From contig JAUXZO010000088.1 of the NCBI GenBank assembly GCA_030692685.1, positions 23,598 through 87,597 of the forward strand: DNA of 64,000 nucleotides, given 5' to 3'. Position numbers and translations under genes: made by a program. Positions 1 through 8,068 of the stretch are shown in pieces (the stretch's first letter is position 1; each line of letters begins with the position of its first letter). The notes under the pieces were generated by a model. That model was given only the letters and a program-made list of their open reading frames with translations. It did no database searches and was not told the origin of the DNA. This stretch comes from Acidovorax sp. (GTDB lineage: Bacteria; Pseudomonadota; Gammaproteobacteria; Burkholderiales; Burkholderiaceae_C).

Positions 1-645
1 CTGCAGGGCCTGCGCGCGGGGCAGGTGCGGCTGGCCACGTCGGACGCATTTGCCAACGAACTGGTGCCGCGCCTGTGTGTGGAGTTTCAGCGCACGCATG
101 CGGGCATCCAGTTCAGCGTGCTGTCGATGCCCACGGGGCAGGTGCCGGACGCCGTGCGCAGTGGCGGGGCCGACATCGGCCTGTGCTTCAGCCGCGCGCC
201 CCACAAAGACATCGAGGTGGCCTACCGCCAGAGCGCCCCGGTGCTGGCCCTGCTGCCACCCGGCCACCCGCTGGCCGGTGCCGAGAGCGTGACGCTGGCG
301 CAGATGGCCAAATACCCGCTGGCCCTGCCCCCCGCCGAGACCACGGTGCGCCAGATGATCGACATCGTCTGCAGCCGCCAGGGCCTGCAGATGGAGGCGG
401 TGCTCATCAGCAACCATGTCAAGACGGTGCTCAACTTTGTGGCGCATGGGGGCGGGCTATCAGTGGCCAGCGAGATCGCTGCGCGCCACCTGGTGGAAGC
501 GGGCGCCGTCGTGGCCCTGCCCATCAGCGACCCAGGTATGGACCTGCGCGACCTGGAGGTGCAGACCCTCGCAGGCCGCAGCCTGCCGGTCGCCGTGCAG
601 GCGTTCATGGATTTGCTCACGGAGCGGCTGCCGGGGCGGTGGTAG
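1..645 (+). CDS. LysR-family transcriptional regulator, C-terminal part (5' end outside window)
   Basis: The reading frame is open from the first base and ends at a TAG at 643-645, giving 214 residues. It matches the LysR substrate-binding domain: a first strand entering with VRLATSDAF, a middle segment with LALLPPGHPLAG typical of the hinge, and a late GGGLSVASEIAARHL segment. The N-terminal winged helix-turn-helix lies outside the window, so the full protein should be near 300 residues. The effector and target genes cannot be read from this fragment. It points towards the DUF3253 gene and away from the rest of the trp cluster. Confidence 0.85.
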   Translation: MQGLRAGQVRLATSDAFANELVPRLCVEFQRTHAGIQFSVLSMPTGQVPDAVRSGGADIGLCFSRAPHKDIEVAYRQSAPVLALLPPGHPLAGAESVTLAQMAKYPLALPPAETTVRQMIDIVCSRQGLQMEAVLISNHVKTVLNFVAHGGGLSVASEIAARHLVEAGAVVALPISDPGMDLRDLEVQTLAGRSLPVAVQAFMDLLTERLPGRW

Positions 646-652
646 CTTTTTT

Positions 653-904
653 TCAGGGAACAAGGCCCAGGCGGATCGGCCCGCCCGGCGCGGTCGCATC
701 GACCGGCATGCCGCCGCGCGTCACGCGCAGGCGGTGTTGCTGCGCAAGGGTTTGCGCAACCTGGCGGACCTGCGGCATTCGCTCACGCCATGCGCCCTCT
801 TCCCGCACCAGCGCGCGGGCGACCTCCGACGGGCAGAGGGTGGCGCCGGGCTGCCGCATCGCCAGCAGGGCAAAAATCTGCTCTTCAATGTCTGCGTCGG
901 TCAT
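653..904 (-). CDS. DUF3253 family protein
   Basis: An 83-residue protein starting MTDADIEEQI; an upstream in-frame start exists, but this ATG begins the conserved part. It matches the small DUF3253 family, a winged-helix-like fold with the pattern IFALLAxRxPGATLCPSEVARAL followed by a basic second half. The family has no established biochemical role. It lies 60 bases after ung on the same strand, so it may be the last gene transcribed in the trp-ung direction. It converges with the LysR gene and only 7 bases separate the two stop codons. Confidence 0.7.
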   Translation of the reverse strand: MTDADIEEQIFALLAMRQPGATLCPSEVARALVREEGAWRERMPQVRQVAQTLAQQHRLRVTRGGMPVDATAPGGPIRLGLVP

Positions 905-964
905 GGCAACCTGCCGTCTTGAAAAGCACCCGTCGTGTCGCACTACGCCCCGAACGCGGGCCGC

Positions 965-1681
965 TCAATACCCGTGCTGCGCCCGAAAATCGCGCGCCTT
1001 GCCAAAGTGCCCGTTGCCGATAAAAGGCACAGGTGGGCGCAGCGCCGACAGCGGCGAGGGGTGGTTGGACGTGAGCACCAGGTGCCCCCGGTCTTGCGGA
1101 ATGAAGGCGCGTTTGGACTGCGCGTGCGCACCCCACAGCATGAACACCACCGGGCGCGGCCCCTCGGCCACGTGGCGGATGACGGCGTCGGTCAGCGCCT
1201 CCCAGCCCTTGCCCGCGTGGCTGGCGGCCTGGCCCTCTTCCACTGTCAGGCCGGTGTTGAGCAGCAGCACGCCGTTTTGGGCCCACTTCACCAGACTACC
1301 GCCGGGCTCGGGCATGGGCGGAAAAGGCGCACCCAGGTCGCGCTGCATCTCTTTGAAGATATTGCGCAGCGAGGGCGGCAACGGCACACCCGGCGCGACG
1401 GAAAACGCCAGCCCCTCGGCCTGGCCCCGACCGTGGTACGGGTCCTGCCCCAAGATGACCACGCGCACGGCGTCGGGCGGCGTGAGATCGAGCGCGCGCA
1501 GCGGCTGGGGCGGAAAAATCGTGGCCCCGGCCTGCAGGCGCGATTGCAGGAAAGCCCGCAGCGCCTGCCCGCGTGCGTCGGCAAAGAAGGCATCCACCAG
1601 CGGCTGCCAGCCGGGCGCCACCTGCCAGTCGGCAGGGTCGGCGCTTTGCAGTTGCGTGGGGGCTTGGGCAGGCAGATTCAT
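965..1681 (-). CDS. ung: Uracil-DNA glycosylase (family 1)
   Basis: 238 residues. Ung removes uracil from DNA as the first step of base-excision repair. The catalytic water-activating motif GQDPYHG is present, followed by GLAFSV, and the C-terminal minor-groove motif NHPSPLSALR. The ATG at 1681 is chosen over an in-frame TTG two codons earlier. No Shine-Dalgarno sequence precedes it, because the upstream sequence is a copy of the dispersed palindrome that ends about 8 bases before the start. It follows trpC by about 70 bases on the same strand and may be co-transcribed with the trp operon. Confidence 0.95.
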   Translation of the reverse strand: MNLPAQAPTQLQSADPADWQVAPGWQPLVDAFFADARGQALRAFLQSRLQAGATIFPPQPLRALDLTPPDAVRVVILGQDPYHGRGQAEGLAFSVAPGVPLPPSLRNIFKEMQRDLGAPFPPMPEPGGSLVKWAQNGVLLLNTGLTVEEGQAASHAGKGWEALTDAVIRHVAEGPRPVVFMLWGAHAQSKRAFIPQDRGHLVLTSNHPSPLSALRPPVPFIGNGHFGKARDFRAQHGY

Positions 1682-1686
1682 GGTCA

Positions 1687-1738
1687 AAATGGCCTCTAGC
1701 GCTTTACCAATAAGCGCTAGCAGCTATCAAAATAATAG
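1687..1738 (-). repeat. Dispersed palindromic repeat, copy between trpC and ung
   Basis: Copy of the palindrome family seen across the window: outer GGCC and AGCTATCAAA ends around the core CTAGCGCTT-taccaat-AAGCGCTAG. Here it fills nearly all the trpC-ung spacer and abuts the ung start. The transcript could fold into a strong hairpin just before ung. Confidence 0.85.
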
Positions 1739-1749
1739 TGTAGTCTGCA

Positions 1750-2550
1750 TCAGGCAAACAACTGCGCCAACGCCAGGCCCGGGTCGTCCGCGCGCATAAA
1801 CGCTTCGCCCACCAGGAAGGCGTGCACGCCCGCGTCGCGCATCGTCTTCACATCAGCAGGCTTGAGAATGCCCGACTCGGTGACCAACAGCCGGTCAGCA
1901 GGCACGTCCTTGAGCATGCCCAAGGTGGTTTCCAGCGAAACCTCAAACGTGCGCAGGTTGCGGTTGTTGATGCCCACCAGCGGCGTCTTGAGCTTGAGCG
2001 CGCGTTCCAGTTCGGGCCGGTCATGCACCTCCACCAGCACCGCCATGTCCAGGCTGCGCGCAATGGCTTCGAAATCGGCCATCTGGGCATCGTCCAGACA
2101 CGCCGCGATCAGCAAGATGGCGTCCGCTCCCATGGCGCGCGATTCGTAGATCTGGTAGGCGTCCACCATGAAATCCTTGCGCAGCACGGGCAGCAAGGTG
2201 CTGGCGCGGGCCTGTTTCAGGTAGTCGGGCTGGCCCTGAAAGAACTGCCGGTCGGTCAGCACCGACAGGCAGGCCGCGCTGATCTTGCCATCGCCGTCCA
2301 TATAGCTCTGGGCGATGTCGGCCGGCTCGAAGTCGGCGCGCAGCACACCCTTGGAGGGGCTGGCCTTTTTGACTTCGGCAATCACTGCCGCCTGGCCCTT
2401 GGCGATCTTGGCGCGCAGCGCGCCTTCAAAGTCGCGCGTGAGCACGCGGCTTTCGGCGTCGGCGCGCATGGCGGCCAGGGGCATGCGCTTTTGGGCGTCG
2501 GCCACTTCTTCGTGCTTGACGGCCACGATCTTGTTGAGGATGTCGCTCAT
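1750..2550 (-). CDS. trpC: Indole-3-glycerol phosphate synthase
   Basis: 266 residues, normal for a stand-alone TrpC. The enzyme converts carboxyphenylamino-deoxyribulose phosphate to indole-3-glycerol phosphate in tryptophan synthesis. Visible family signatures are [17 protein letters not shown] at the first barrel strand (catalytic Lys and the PSKG phosphate loop), [34 protein letters not shown] and the C-terminal [16 protein letters not shown] phosphate-binding turn. It starts MSDIL. trpD lies 111 bases upstream and ung downstream, all on the minus strand. No trpF fusion is present. Confidence 0.97.
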   Translation of the reverse strand: MSDILNKIVAVKHEEVADAQKRMPLAAMRADAESRVLTRDFEGALRAKIAKGQAAVIAEVKKASPSKGVLRADFEPADIAQSYMDGDGKISAACLSVLTDRQFFQGQPDYLKQARASTLLPVLRKDFMVDAYQIYESRAMGADAILLIAACLDDAQMADFEAIARSLDMAVLVEVHDRPELERALKLKTPLVGINNRNLRTFEVSLETTLGMLKDVPADRLLVTESGILKPADVKTMRDAGVHAFLVGEAFMRADDPGLALAQLFA

Positions 2551-2661
2551 GTCTGGTTAGCTCCTTGCGGCCTACCTCCCGAAAAGGCGGGGTGGGTGGT
2601 CGCAGTCTTTGTCAATGAAAATCCGATGGGACGGGATAGCAGTGGGTAGCCCGGCGGCGCA

Positions 2662-3696
2662 TCACGACGACACTTGCGCCTGGCTGAACGCGACCACCTG
2701 TTCCAGCTTGGCCATGGCCAGGCCCGCGTCCACGGCGGCTGCCGCGCGGTCCACACCCTCCTTCATGGTGGGCACCAGGCCAGCAGCGTACAGCGCCACG
2801 CCGCTGTTGAGCAGCACGATGTCGCGCGCTGCGCCGCTGTCGCCTGCCAGCACGCCGCGCAGCATGGCCACCGACTCCTGGGGAGTCTCTACCTTGATGC
2901 TGCGGTTGCTCTGCATCGCCAAGCCGAAATCCTCGGGATGGATTTCGTATTCACGGATCTCGCCGTTCTTGAGCTCGCCCACCATGGTGGCAGCGCCCAG
3001 GCTCACCTCGTCCATGCCATCACGCCCGTACACCACCACGGCATGTTCGGCGCCCAGGCGCTGCAGTGCGCGCACCTGGATACCCACGAGGTCGGAGTGG
3101 AACACTCCCATGAGGATGTTGGGCGCGCCGGCCGGGTTGGTCAGCGGACCCAACAGGTTGAAGAAGGTCTTGACGCCCATCTCCTTGCGCACGGGCGCCA
3201 CGTTCTTCATGGCCGGGTGATGGTTGGGCGCGAACATGAAGCCCACCCCCGTTTCGGCCACGCTGCGCCCGATCTGCTCGGGCGTGAGGTTGATGTTGAC
3301 GCCCAGCGCCTCCATCACGTCTGCACTGCCTGACTTGGAAGACACGCTGCGCCCGCCGTGTTTGGCCACCTTGGCGCCCGCAGCGGCCGCCACGAACATG
3401 GAGCAGGTGCTGATGTTGAAGGTGTGCGAACCGTCGCCACCCGTGCCGACGATGTCCACGAGGTGGGTGCGATCAGCCACCGGCACCTTGGTGGACAGCT
3501 CGCGCATCACCTGCGCGGCGGCGGTGATCTCGCCAATGGTTTCCTTCTTGACGCGCAGTCCGGTGGTGATCGCCGCCACCATGAGGGGCGAGATCTCGCC
3601 CTTCATGATCATGCGCATCAGGTGCAGCATCTCGTCGTGGAAGATTTCGCGGTGTTCGATGGTGCGCAGCAGCGCTTCCTGGGGGGTGATGGACAT
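2662..3696 (-). CDS. trpD: Anthranilate phosphoribosyltransferase
   Basis: 344 residues, full length. It transfers phosphoribose from PRPP to anthranilate. The glycine-rich PRPP loop is clear in [18 protein letters not shown], followed by [22 protein letters not shown] and the anthranilate-side segment [20 protein letters not shown]. Start MSITPQEAL at an ATG with a purine-rich stretch upstream. It follows the lysE-like gene by 36 bases, with no terminator visible, so it is read as part of the trp transcript. Confidence 0.97.
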   Translation of the reverse strand: MSITPQEALLRTIEHREIFHDEMLHLMRMIMKGEISPLMVAAITTGLRVKKETIGEITAAAQVMRELSTKVPVADRTHLVDIVGTGGDGSHTFNISTCSMFVAAAAGAKVAKHGGRSVSSKSGSADVMEALGVNINLTPEQIGRSVAETGVGFMFAPNHHPAMKNVAPVRKEMGVKTFFNLLGPLTNPAGAPNILMGVFHSDLVGIQVRALQRLGAEHAVVVYGRDGMDEVSLGAATMVGELKNGEIREYEIHPEDFGLAMQSNRSIKVETPQESVAMLRGVLAGDSGAARDIVLLNSGVALYAAGLVPTMKEGVDRAAAAVDAGLAMAKLEQVVAFSQAQVSS

Positions 3697-3732
3697 GTGT
3701 TGTCTCCGTTATTTCTCTGCTTTTTTGCGGTT

Positions 3733-4404
3733 TTACACAGCAGGACGATCTGAAAACGCCAGCTTCAAGCCAAAACCGATGAACATGGCCCCGGCAATGC
3801 GGTCGAGCCAATGCATGCCGCGCTGCACGGCCCCCACCCGCCGCGCCATCCACGATGCGGCCAGCGCCCAGCCGGCGTTGACGGGAATGGCGTTCACGTT
3901 GAACAGCACGCCCAGCAGCACAAAGGCCAGCGCCTTGTTTTCCGTGCCCGGCGCGATGAACTGCGGCACAAAGGCGAGGAAGAAGATGGCGACTTTGGGG
4001 TTGAGCACGTTGGTCCAGAAACCACCCATGAACACGCGGCGCAACGAGACCATGGCAGTGGACTGAACCCGCGCCGCTGCAATGGCCGCGCCACTGGCGC
4101 TGTCGCCCGATGCCTTGGAAAACAACATGCGCGCGCCCATCCACAGCAGGTATGCCGCGCCCACCCACTTGAGTACGGTGAACGCCGTGGCCGACGTAGC
4201 CAGCAAGGCACCCACGCCCACGGCCGCCGCAAAGATGTGGACAAAACACCCGGCTGTGATGCCCAGCCCCGCCACAATGCCCGCGCGCGTGCCGGATTTG
4301 AGCGCGTTGGTCACGATGTAGAGCACATCCGGCCCGGGCGTGAGGTTGAGCAACCAGCCTGCAGCGATAAACATCACCAGCTGGTGCGTGTCGATGAACC
4401 CCAT
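3733..4404 (-). CDS. LysE-family amino-acid exporter
   Basis: 223 residues with about six hydrophobic segments, as in the LysE/RhtB exporters. The N-terminal signature NLTPGPDVLYIVTNALKSG matches the family GPxxxx(v)xxxxxxxG motif, and NPKVAIFF is the usual second motif. The ATG at 4404 overlaps the trpG stop by one base (TGATG), which suggests translational coupling. Substrate cannot be read from sequence. Its place inside the trp operon suggests export of tryptophan, a precursor or another aromatic compound, but that is inference. Confidence 0.9.
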   Translation of the reverse strand: MGFIDTHQLVMFIAAGWLLNLTPGPDVLYIVTNALKSGTRAGIVAGLGITAGCFVHIFAAAVGVGALLATSATAFTVLKWVGAAYLLWMGARMLFSKASGDSASGAAIAAARVQSTAMVSLRRVFMGGFWTNVLNPKVAIFFLAFVPQFIAPGTENKALAFVLLGVLFNVNAIPVNAGWALAASWMARRVGAVQRGMHWLDRIAGAMFIGFGLKLAFSDRPAV

Positions 4405-4988
4405 CAAGCGCGCTGCTCCAGAAAGTTCTTCAGCATGGCGTGGCCGTGCTCGGTGAGGATGCTTTCGGGGTGAAACTGCACGCCTTCAATCGCCAGCGTC
4501 TTGTGGCGCACGCCCATGATCTCGCCGTCATCCGTCCAGGCCGTCACCTCCAGCACGTCGGGGCAGGTGGCGCGCTCAATCGAGAGCGAGTGGTAGCGGT
4601 TGACGGTGAACTGCTCGGGCAGGCCCGCAAACACGCCCTTTTGCGTGGTGGTGATGACACTGGTCTTGCCATGCATCAGCTGCTGCGCGCGGATGATGTT
4701 GCCGCCAAAGGCTGCACCAATGGCCTGGTGGCCCAGGCACACACCCAGAATGGGCAGCTTGCCCGCAAAGTGCTGGATCGCAGCCACGGAGATGCCCGCC
4801 TCGGCGGGCGAGCAGGGGCCAGGCGAGATCACCAAGCGGTCGAGTTGACCGGCACTGAGACGCGCATCGATGTCAGCCACAGTGATCTCGTCGTTGCGGA
4901 ACACCTCCACCTCGGCGCCCAGTTCACCAAAGTACTGGACGATGTTGTAGGTGAAGCTGTCGTAGTTATCGACCATCAAGAGTTTCAT
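4404..4988 (-). CDS. trpG: Anthranilate synthase component II (glutamine amidotransferase)
   Basis: 194 residues. This class I glutamine amidotransferase supplies ammonia to TrpE. The N-terminal [19 protein letters not shown] pattern, the oxyanion region [11 protein letters not shown], the nucleophile motif [10 protein letters not shown] and the catalytic HPESILT near the C-terminus are all present. The start ATG overlaps the stop of the chorismate mutase gene (ATGA), and the stop overlaps the lysE-like start. It could also serve p-aminobenzoate synthase, as TrpG does in many bacteria that lack a separate pabA. Confidence 0.97.
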   Translation of the reverse strand: MKLLMVDNYDSFTYNIVQYFGELGAEVEVFRNDEITVADIDARLSAGQLDRLVISPGPCSPAEAGISVAAIQHFAGKLPILGVCLGHQAIGAAFGGNIIRAQQLMHGKTSVITTTQKGVFAGLPEQFTVNRYHSLSIERATCPDVLEVTAWTDDGEIMGVRHKTLAIEGVQFHPESILTEHGHAMLKNFLEQRA

Positions 4989-5332
4989 GCGGCGCTCCCG
5001 GCAAGGGCGGGCTCGCGCAGACGGGCGAACTCGCGGTGTTCATACGAAATACAGGCTTCCATGAGGCTGCGGTAGATGGCTTCGATGACATCGGCGTCGC
5101 CGCCTTCGCACTGGGCTCGCTCGCGCACGCGGTCCACGATGGCTTGGATACGCGCCTCATCGCGCACCTGCTCTACGCCTTGCTTGATGCGGGCGGCCTG
5201 GGTCATGTAGCCCACGCGCTCGACCAGCAGGGGCACCAGCACGTCGTCGAGTGCGTTCACCTCGCGGCGCACGTCTTGCATGGTGGTGCAGGGTTTGACT
5301 TTGTCGATGGCCTTGGTGGTGCGGTTCGTCAT
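4985..5332 (-). CDS. Chorismate mutase, AroQ type, inside the trp operon
   Basis: 115 residues from the ATG at 5332, which overlaps the trpE stop (ATGA). The all-helical AroQ pattern is visible: [23 protein letters not shown] in helix 1 and [18 protein letters not shown] in the connecting region. The enzyme converts chorismate to prephenate, committing it to phenylalanine and tyrosine. Its position between the two anthranilate synthase genes with 4-base overlaps on both sides means its dosage follows TrpE and TrpG. Whether it has mutase activity or a partner role with TrpE cannot be told from sequence. Confidence 0.85.
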   Translation of the reverse strand: MTNRTTKAIDKVKPCTTMQDVRREVNALDDVLVPLLVERVGYMTQAARIKQGVEQVRDEARIQAIVDRVRERAQCEGGDADVIEAIYRSLMEACISYEHREFARLREPALAGSAA

Positions 5333-6828
5333 TCCAACCCCTCCTCGACCAGCTCGGCGGCGCGCAGCAGGGCGCGGGCCTTGTGTTCGGTTTCTCTCCA
5401 CTCCAGCTCGGGCACCGAGTCGGCGACAACCCCCGCAGCGGCCTGTACGTAGAGCGTGCCGTTCTTGATGATGCCGGTGCGAATCGCAATGGCCACATCC
5501 ATGTCACCCGCGTAGCTCAGGTAACCGCAGGCGCCGCCGTACAGACCGCGCTTGGTGGGCTCGAGCTTGTCGATCAGCTCCATCGCATGCACCTTGGGCG
5601 CGCCGGTCAGCGTGCCCGCCGGGAAGGTCGCCTTGAGCACGTCCATGCTGGTCATGCCGTCGTTCAGGATGCCTTCGACATTGCTCACGATGTGCATCAC
5701 GTGGCTGTAGCGCTCTACCGCAAAGGCCTCCGTCACCTTGACTGTGCCGGTCTTGGCGATGCGGCCGATGTCGTTGCGCGCCAGGTCGATCAGCATCACA
5801 TGCTCGGCACGCTCCTTGGGGTCGTTGATGAGTTCGACCTCGGTGGCCTTGTCCTTCTCGGGCGTGGCGCCGCGCGGGCGGGTGCCGGCCAGGGGGCGGA
5901 TGGTGACCTTGGTGCCTTCTTCCGTTTTTTCCTGGCGAACCAGAATCTCAGGGCTGGCGCCTACGACGTGGAAGTCGCCAAAGTCGTAGAAGTACATGTA
6001 CGGCGATGGGTTCAGTGAACGCAGCGCGCGGTACAGCGACAGCGGGGATTCTGTATAGCGCTTGTGGATGCGCTGGCCGACTTGCACCTGCATGAAGTCA
6101 CCGGCGGCAATCAGCTCTTTGGCGCGGTCCACGGCGGCCAGGTAGTCGGCCTTGGCAAAGTCGCGCTGGGCCGGGTGGCTTTCGGTGGCTTTGACCACGG
6201 GCGCACTGACCGAGTATTTCAGCTGGTCCTTCAGGTAGCGCAGGCGCTTCTTGGCCTTGGCGTACGCCTCGGGCTGGGCCGGGTCGGCGTAGACAATGAG
6301 GTAGAGCTTGCCCGACAGGTTGTCGATGACCGCCAGCTCTTCGCACTGCAGCAGCAGGATGTCGGGGCAGCCCAGGGTGTCGGGCGGGCAAGTGGTTTCG
6401 AGCTTTTTCTCGATGTAGCGCACCGCGTCGTAGCCAAAGTAGCCCGCCAGGCCACCGCAAAAACGCGGCAGGCCGGGGCGCAGCGCCACTTTGAAGCGCT
6501 TTTGGTAGGCCTCGATGAAATCGAGTGGGTTGCCTTCGGCAGTCTCGACCACCTGGCCGTCTGTGACGACCTCGGTGCGGGCAGCAACGCCAAAGCCGCT
6601 GGCGCGCAGCAGGGTGCGCGCAGGCAGGCCGATGAAGCTGTAGCGCCCAAAACGCTCGCCGCCCACCACGGATTCGAGCAAAAAGCTGTGCTTGCCGCCG
6701 TCCTTGGTGTGCGCCAGCTTCAGGTACAGCGAGAGCGGGGTTTCCAGGTCCGCAAAGGCCTCGACCATGAGCGGGATGCGGTTGTAGCCTTCGCTGGCCA
6801 GGCTTTTGAATTCAAGTTCTGTGATCAC
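5329..6828 (-). CDS. trpE: Anthranilate synthase component I
   Basis: 499 residues starting at a GTG (VITELEFKSLASEGYN), the conserved N-terminus of betaproteobacterial TrpE; a GGAG lies 9-12 bases upstream. A longer in-frame start at 6927 would run into the attenuator. The enzyme makes anthranilate from chorismate and ammonia. The feedback segment SFLLESVVGGERFGRYS holds the LLES tryptophan-binding motif. The C-terminal half has the chorismate-binding signatures SPEILVR, RPLAGTRPRG and FPAGTLTGAPK. It is the first structural gene of the operon, preceded by the attenuator. Confidence 0.96.
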   Translation of the reverse strand: MITELEFKSLASEGYNRIPLMVEAFADLETPLSLYLKLAHTKDGGKHSFLLESVVGGERFGRYSFIGLPARTLLRASGFGVAARTEVVTDGQVVETAEGNPLDFIEAYQKRFKVALRPGLPRFCGGLAGYFGYDAVRYIEKKLETTCPPDTLGCPDILLLQCEELAVIDNLSGKLYLIVYADPAQPEAYAKAKKRLRYLKDQLKYSVSAPVVKATESHPAQRDFAKADYLAAVDRAKELIAAGDFMQVQVGQRIHKRYTESPLSLYRALRSLNPSPYMYFYDFGDFHVVGASPEILVRQEKTEEGTKVTIRPLAGTRPRGATPEKDKATEVELINDPKERAEHVMLIDLARNDIGRIAKTGTVKVTEAFAVERYSHVMHIVSNVEGILNDGMTSMDVLKATFPAGTLTGAPKVHAMELIDKLEPTKRGLYGGACGYLSYAGDMDVAIAIRTGIIKNGTLYVQAAAGVVADSVPELEWRETEHKARALLRAAELVEEGLE

Positions 6829-6873
6829 GGGGAGAGCTCCCAGCTGTCGCAGCGCGTGTCCCGGTGTGTGAAC

Positions 6874-6960
6874 AAAAAGGGGCGCTGCGGTCCATTCAAT
6901 CGGCCTCACCGCATCGGGGGAGGCCACGGGTGCACGCTGGGGCGGTGGGCCCAGGTGCTA
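6874..6960 (-). promoter_or_regulatory. trp attenuator: competing hairpins ahead of trpE
   Basis: Downstream of the leader peptide the minus-strand transcript holds a hairpin (GCACCUGGG with CCCAGCGUGC, 6932-6959). GGCCUC (6920-6925) can then pair with GAGGCC (6902-6907). A second stem, UGCGGU (6908-6913) with ACCGCA (6886-6891), is followed by GCGCCCC and five U residues. The GGCCUC/GAGGCC pairing and the U-tract stem would form a pseudoknot and so exclude one another, the usual logic of anti-terminator versus terminator. The seven-base gap before the U-tract makes the terminator imperfect. Inferred by eye without folding energies. Confidence 0.5.
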
Positions 6961-7044
6961 TCAGGCGTTCAAAGAGACAGGCGGACGCCAGGGCCAGGCT
7001 CCCCGGTCGCTGCAACCTGTGATGAACACGTGGTGAATGAACAT
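6961..7044 (-). CDS. trpL: trp operon leader peptide (27 aa, W-P-W)
   Basis: A 28-codon reading frame (MFIHHVFITGCSDRG, then A-W-P-W-R, ending LNA) sits 133 bases upstream of trpE and carries two tryptophan codons separated by one proline. A ribosome stalled at Trp17 or Trp19 would cover the region that controls the downstream hairpins. No Shine-Dalgarno sequence lies upstream; the ATG is preceded by a run of C. An extended -10 box only 8 bases upstream puts the transcription start at or next to the ATG, so the leader appears to be translated from a leaderless mRNA. Confidence 0.72.
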   Translation of the reverse strand: MFIHHVFITGCSDRGAWPWRPPVSLNA

Positions 7045-7052
7045 GGGGGCAA

Positions 7053-7061
7053 AGTGTAGCA
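7053..7061 (-). promoter_or_regulatory. Extended -10 promoter of the trp operon
   Basis: Reading the minus strand, TGC directly precedes TACACT, an extended -10 box (TGn-TACACT). No convincing -35 hexamer is found at 16-18 bases upstream. The predicted start is 6-8 bases downstream, at about 7045-7047, immediately before the leader ATG at 7044. Confidence 0.5.
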
Positions 7062-7173
7062 AAGGTTTTTTCGGGACCCGATTTGACCGTCCTCAAGGTG
7101 GGATCGTGTGAGATCGCACAACCCATCGAAAACCCTGTTGCGGGACCCTCCAAGCGCTGCAACAATTTGAAAC

Positions 7174-7185
7174 GAACGACCGTTC
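7174..7185. promoter_or_regulatory. Inverted repeat, possible TetR-type operator
   Basis: GAACGACCGTTC has arms GAACG and CGTTC around an AC centre, 18 bases before the chalcone-isomerase-like start. Short dyads of this form are used by several TetR-family repressors in betaproteobacteria, but no tetR gene is present in the window. The site also lies upstream of the trp promoter on the other strand. Confidence 0.3.
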
Positions 7186-7203
7186 TTTTTTAAGGATCTG
7201 CGC

Positions 7204-7791
7204 ATGAAATTCCTGAAGCAGTGCGTTGTGATGGCCACCGTCTGCCTGTTGGCAGCCAGCGCCTTTGCCCAGCCCATTACCGTGGCCGACGTGAAGTACG
7301 AAGAGACCGCCAGCGTGGGCGGCAGCACACTTCAGCTCAACGGTGCGGGCGTGCGCTACAAGGCCGTGTTCAAGGTCTACACCGCGGGGCTGTACCTTGA
7401 CAAGAAGGCGGGCTCGACACAAGAGGTCGCAGCCCTCAAGGGCGCCAAGCGCATGAGCATCACCATGCTGCGCGAAATCGACTCCACCGAACTGGGCAAG
7501 CTGTTCTCGCGCGGCATGGAAGACAACATGGACCGCGCCGCGTTCTCCAAGCTGATTCCCGGCGTGCTGCGCATGAGCCAGATCTTCTCGGACCACAAGA
7601 AGCTGCAGACGGGCGACCAATTCATGATCGACTGGATTCCGGGCACCGGCGCGGTGATCACCGTGAAGGGAAAGCCCCAGGGAGAGCCGTTCAAGGAGCC
7701 TGAGTTCTTCAATGCGCTCATGGGCATCTGGCTGGGCAATGTGCCTGCGGACTGGAAGCTCAAGGACGCCTTGCTAGGCAAGCCTGCATAG
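7204..7791 (+). CDS. Secreted chalcone-isomerase-like protein
   Basis: 195 residues. A signal peptide spans roughly residues 1-21 and ends at AFA before QPITVADV. The mature part matches the bacterial chalcone isomerase-like family (VGGSTLQLNGAGVRYKAVFKVYTAGLYL, then FNALMGIWLGNVPAD near the C-terminus). Bacterial members are exported and their substrate is mostly unknown; the fold resembles plant chalcone isomerase and fatty-acid-binding homologues. AAGGA lies upstream of the ATG. It diverges from the trp operon, sharing an upstream region of about 150 bases. Confidence 0.85.
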   Translation: MKFLKQCVVMATVCLLAASAFAQPITVADVKYEETASVGGSTLQLNGAGVRYKAVFKVYTAGLYLDKKAGSTQEVAALKGAKRMSITMLREIDSTELGKLFSRGMEDNMDRAAFSKLIPGVLRMSQIFSDHKKLQTGDQFMIDWIPGTGAVITVKGKPQGEPFKEPEFFNALMGIWLGNVPADWKLKDALLGKPA

Positions 7792-8068
7792 GCAACTATT
7801 CATCACCGCCCCCGCTCCGGGCAAACCCTCACCCCATCACGCCCTTGGCTGTCGCCCGCCCGACTGACGCAGTGCTTTGTGGGGCGTACCCTTTGATTCA
7901 ACGATTTCACCCATCGCCCGTGCAACCAATGGCACCCCACTGCGCACGACCCGCAGCGCCAGGTGCCACGGCCTGAACCTCGCTTTGAGCGCTACCCGCG
8001 CGCCGCAACCAGCCGTCTGCAACGCCTTCTTTTTTGCCTCCCGACACCTTTCTGCGTCAGACACCACC

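Noticed and set aside
6829..6927. Longer trpE start at 6927
   Set aside because: It would translate through the attenuator hairpin and adds 33 residues absent from TrpE proteins. The GTG at 6828 has a GGAG site and the conserved N-terminus.
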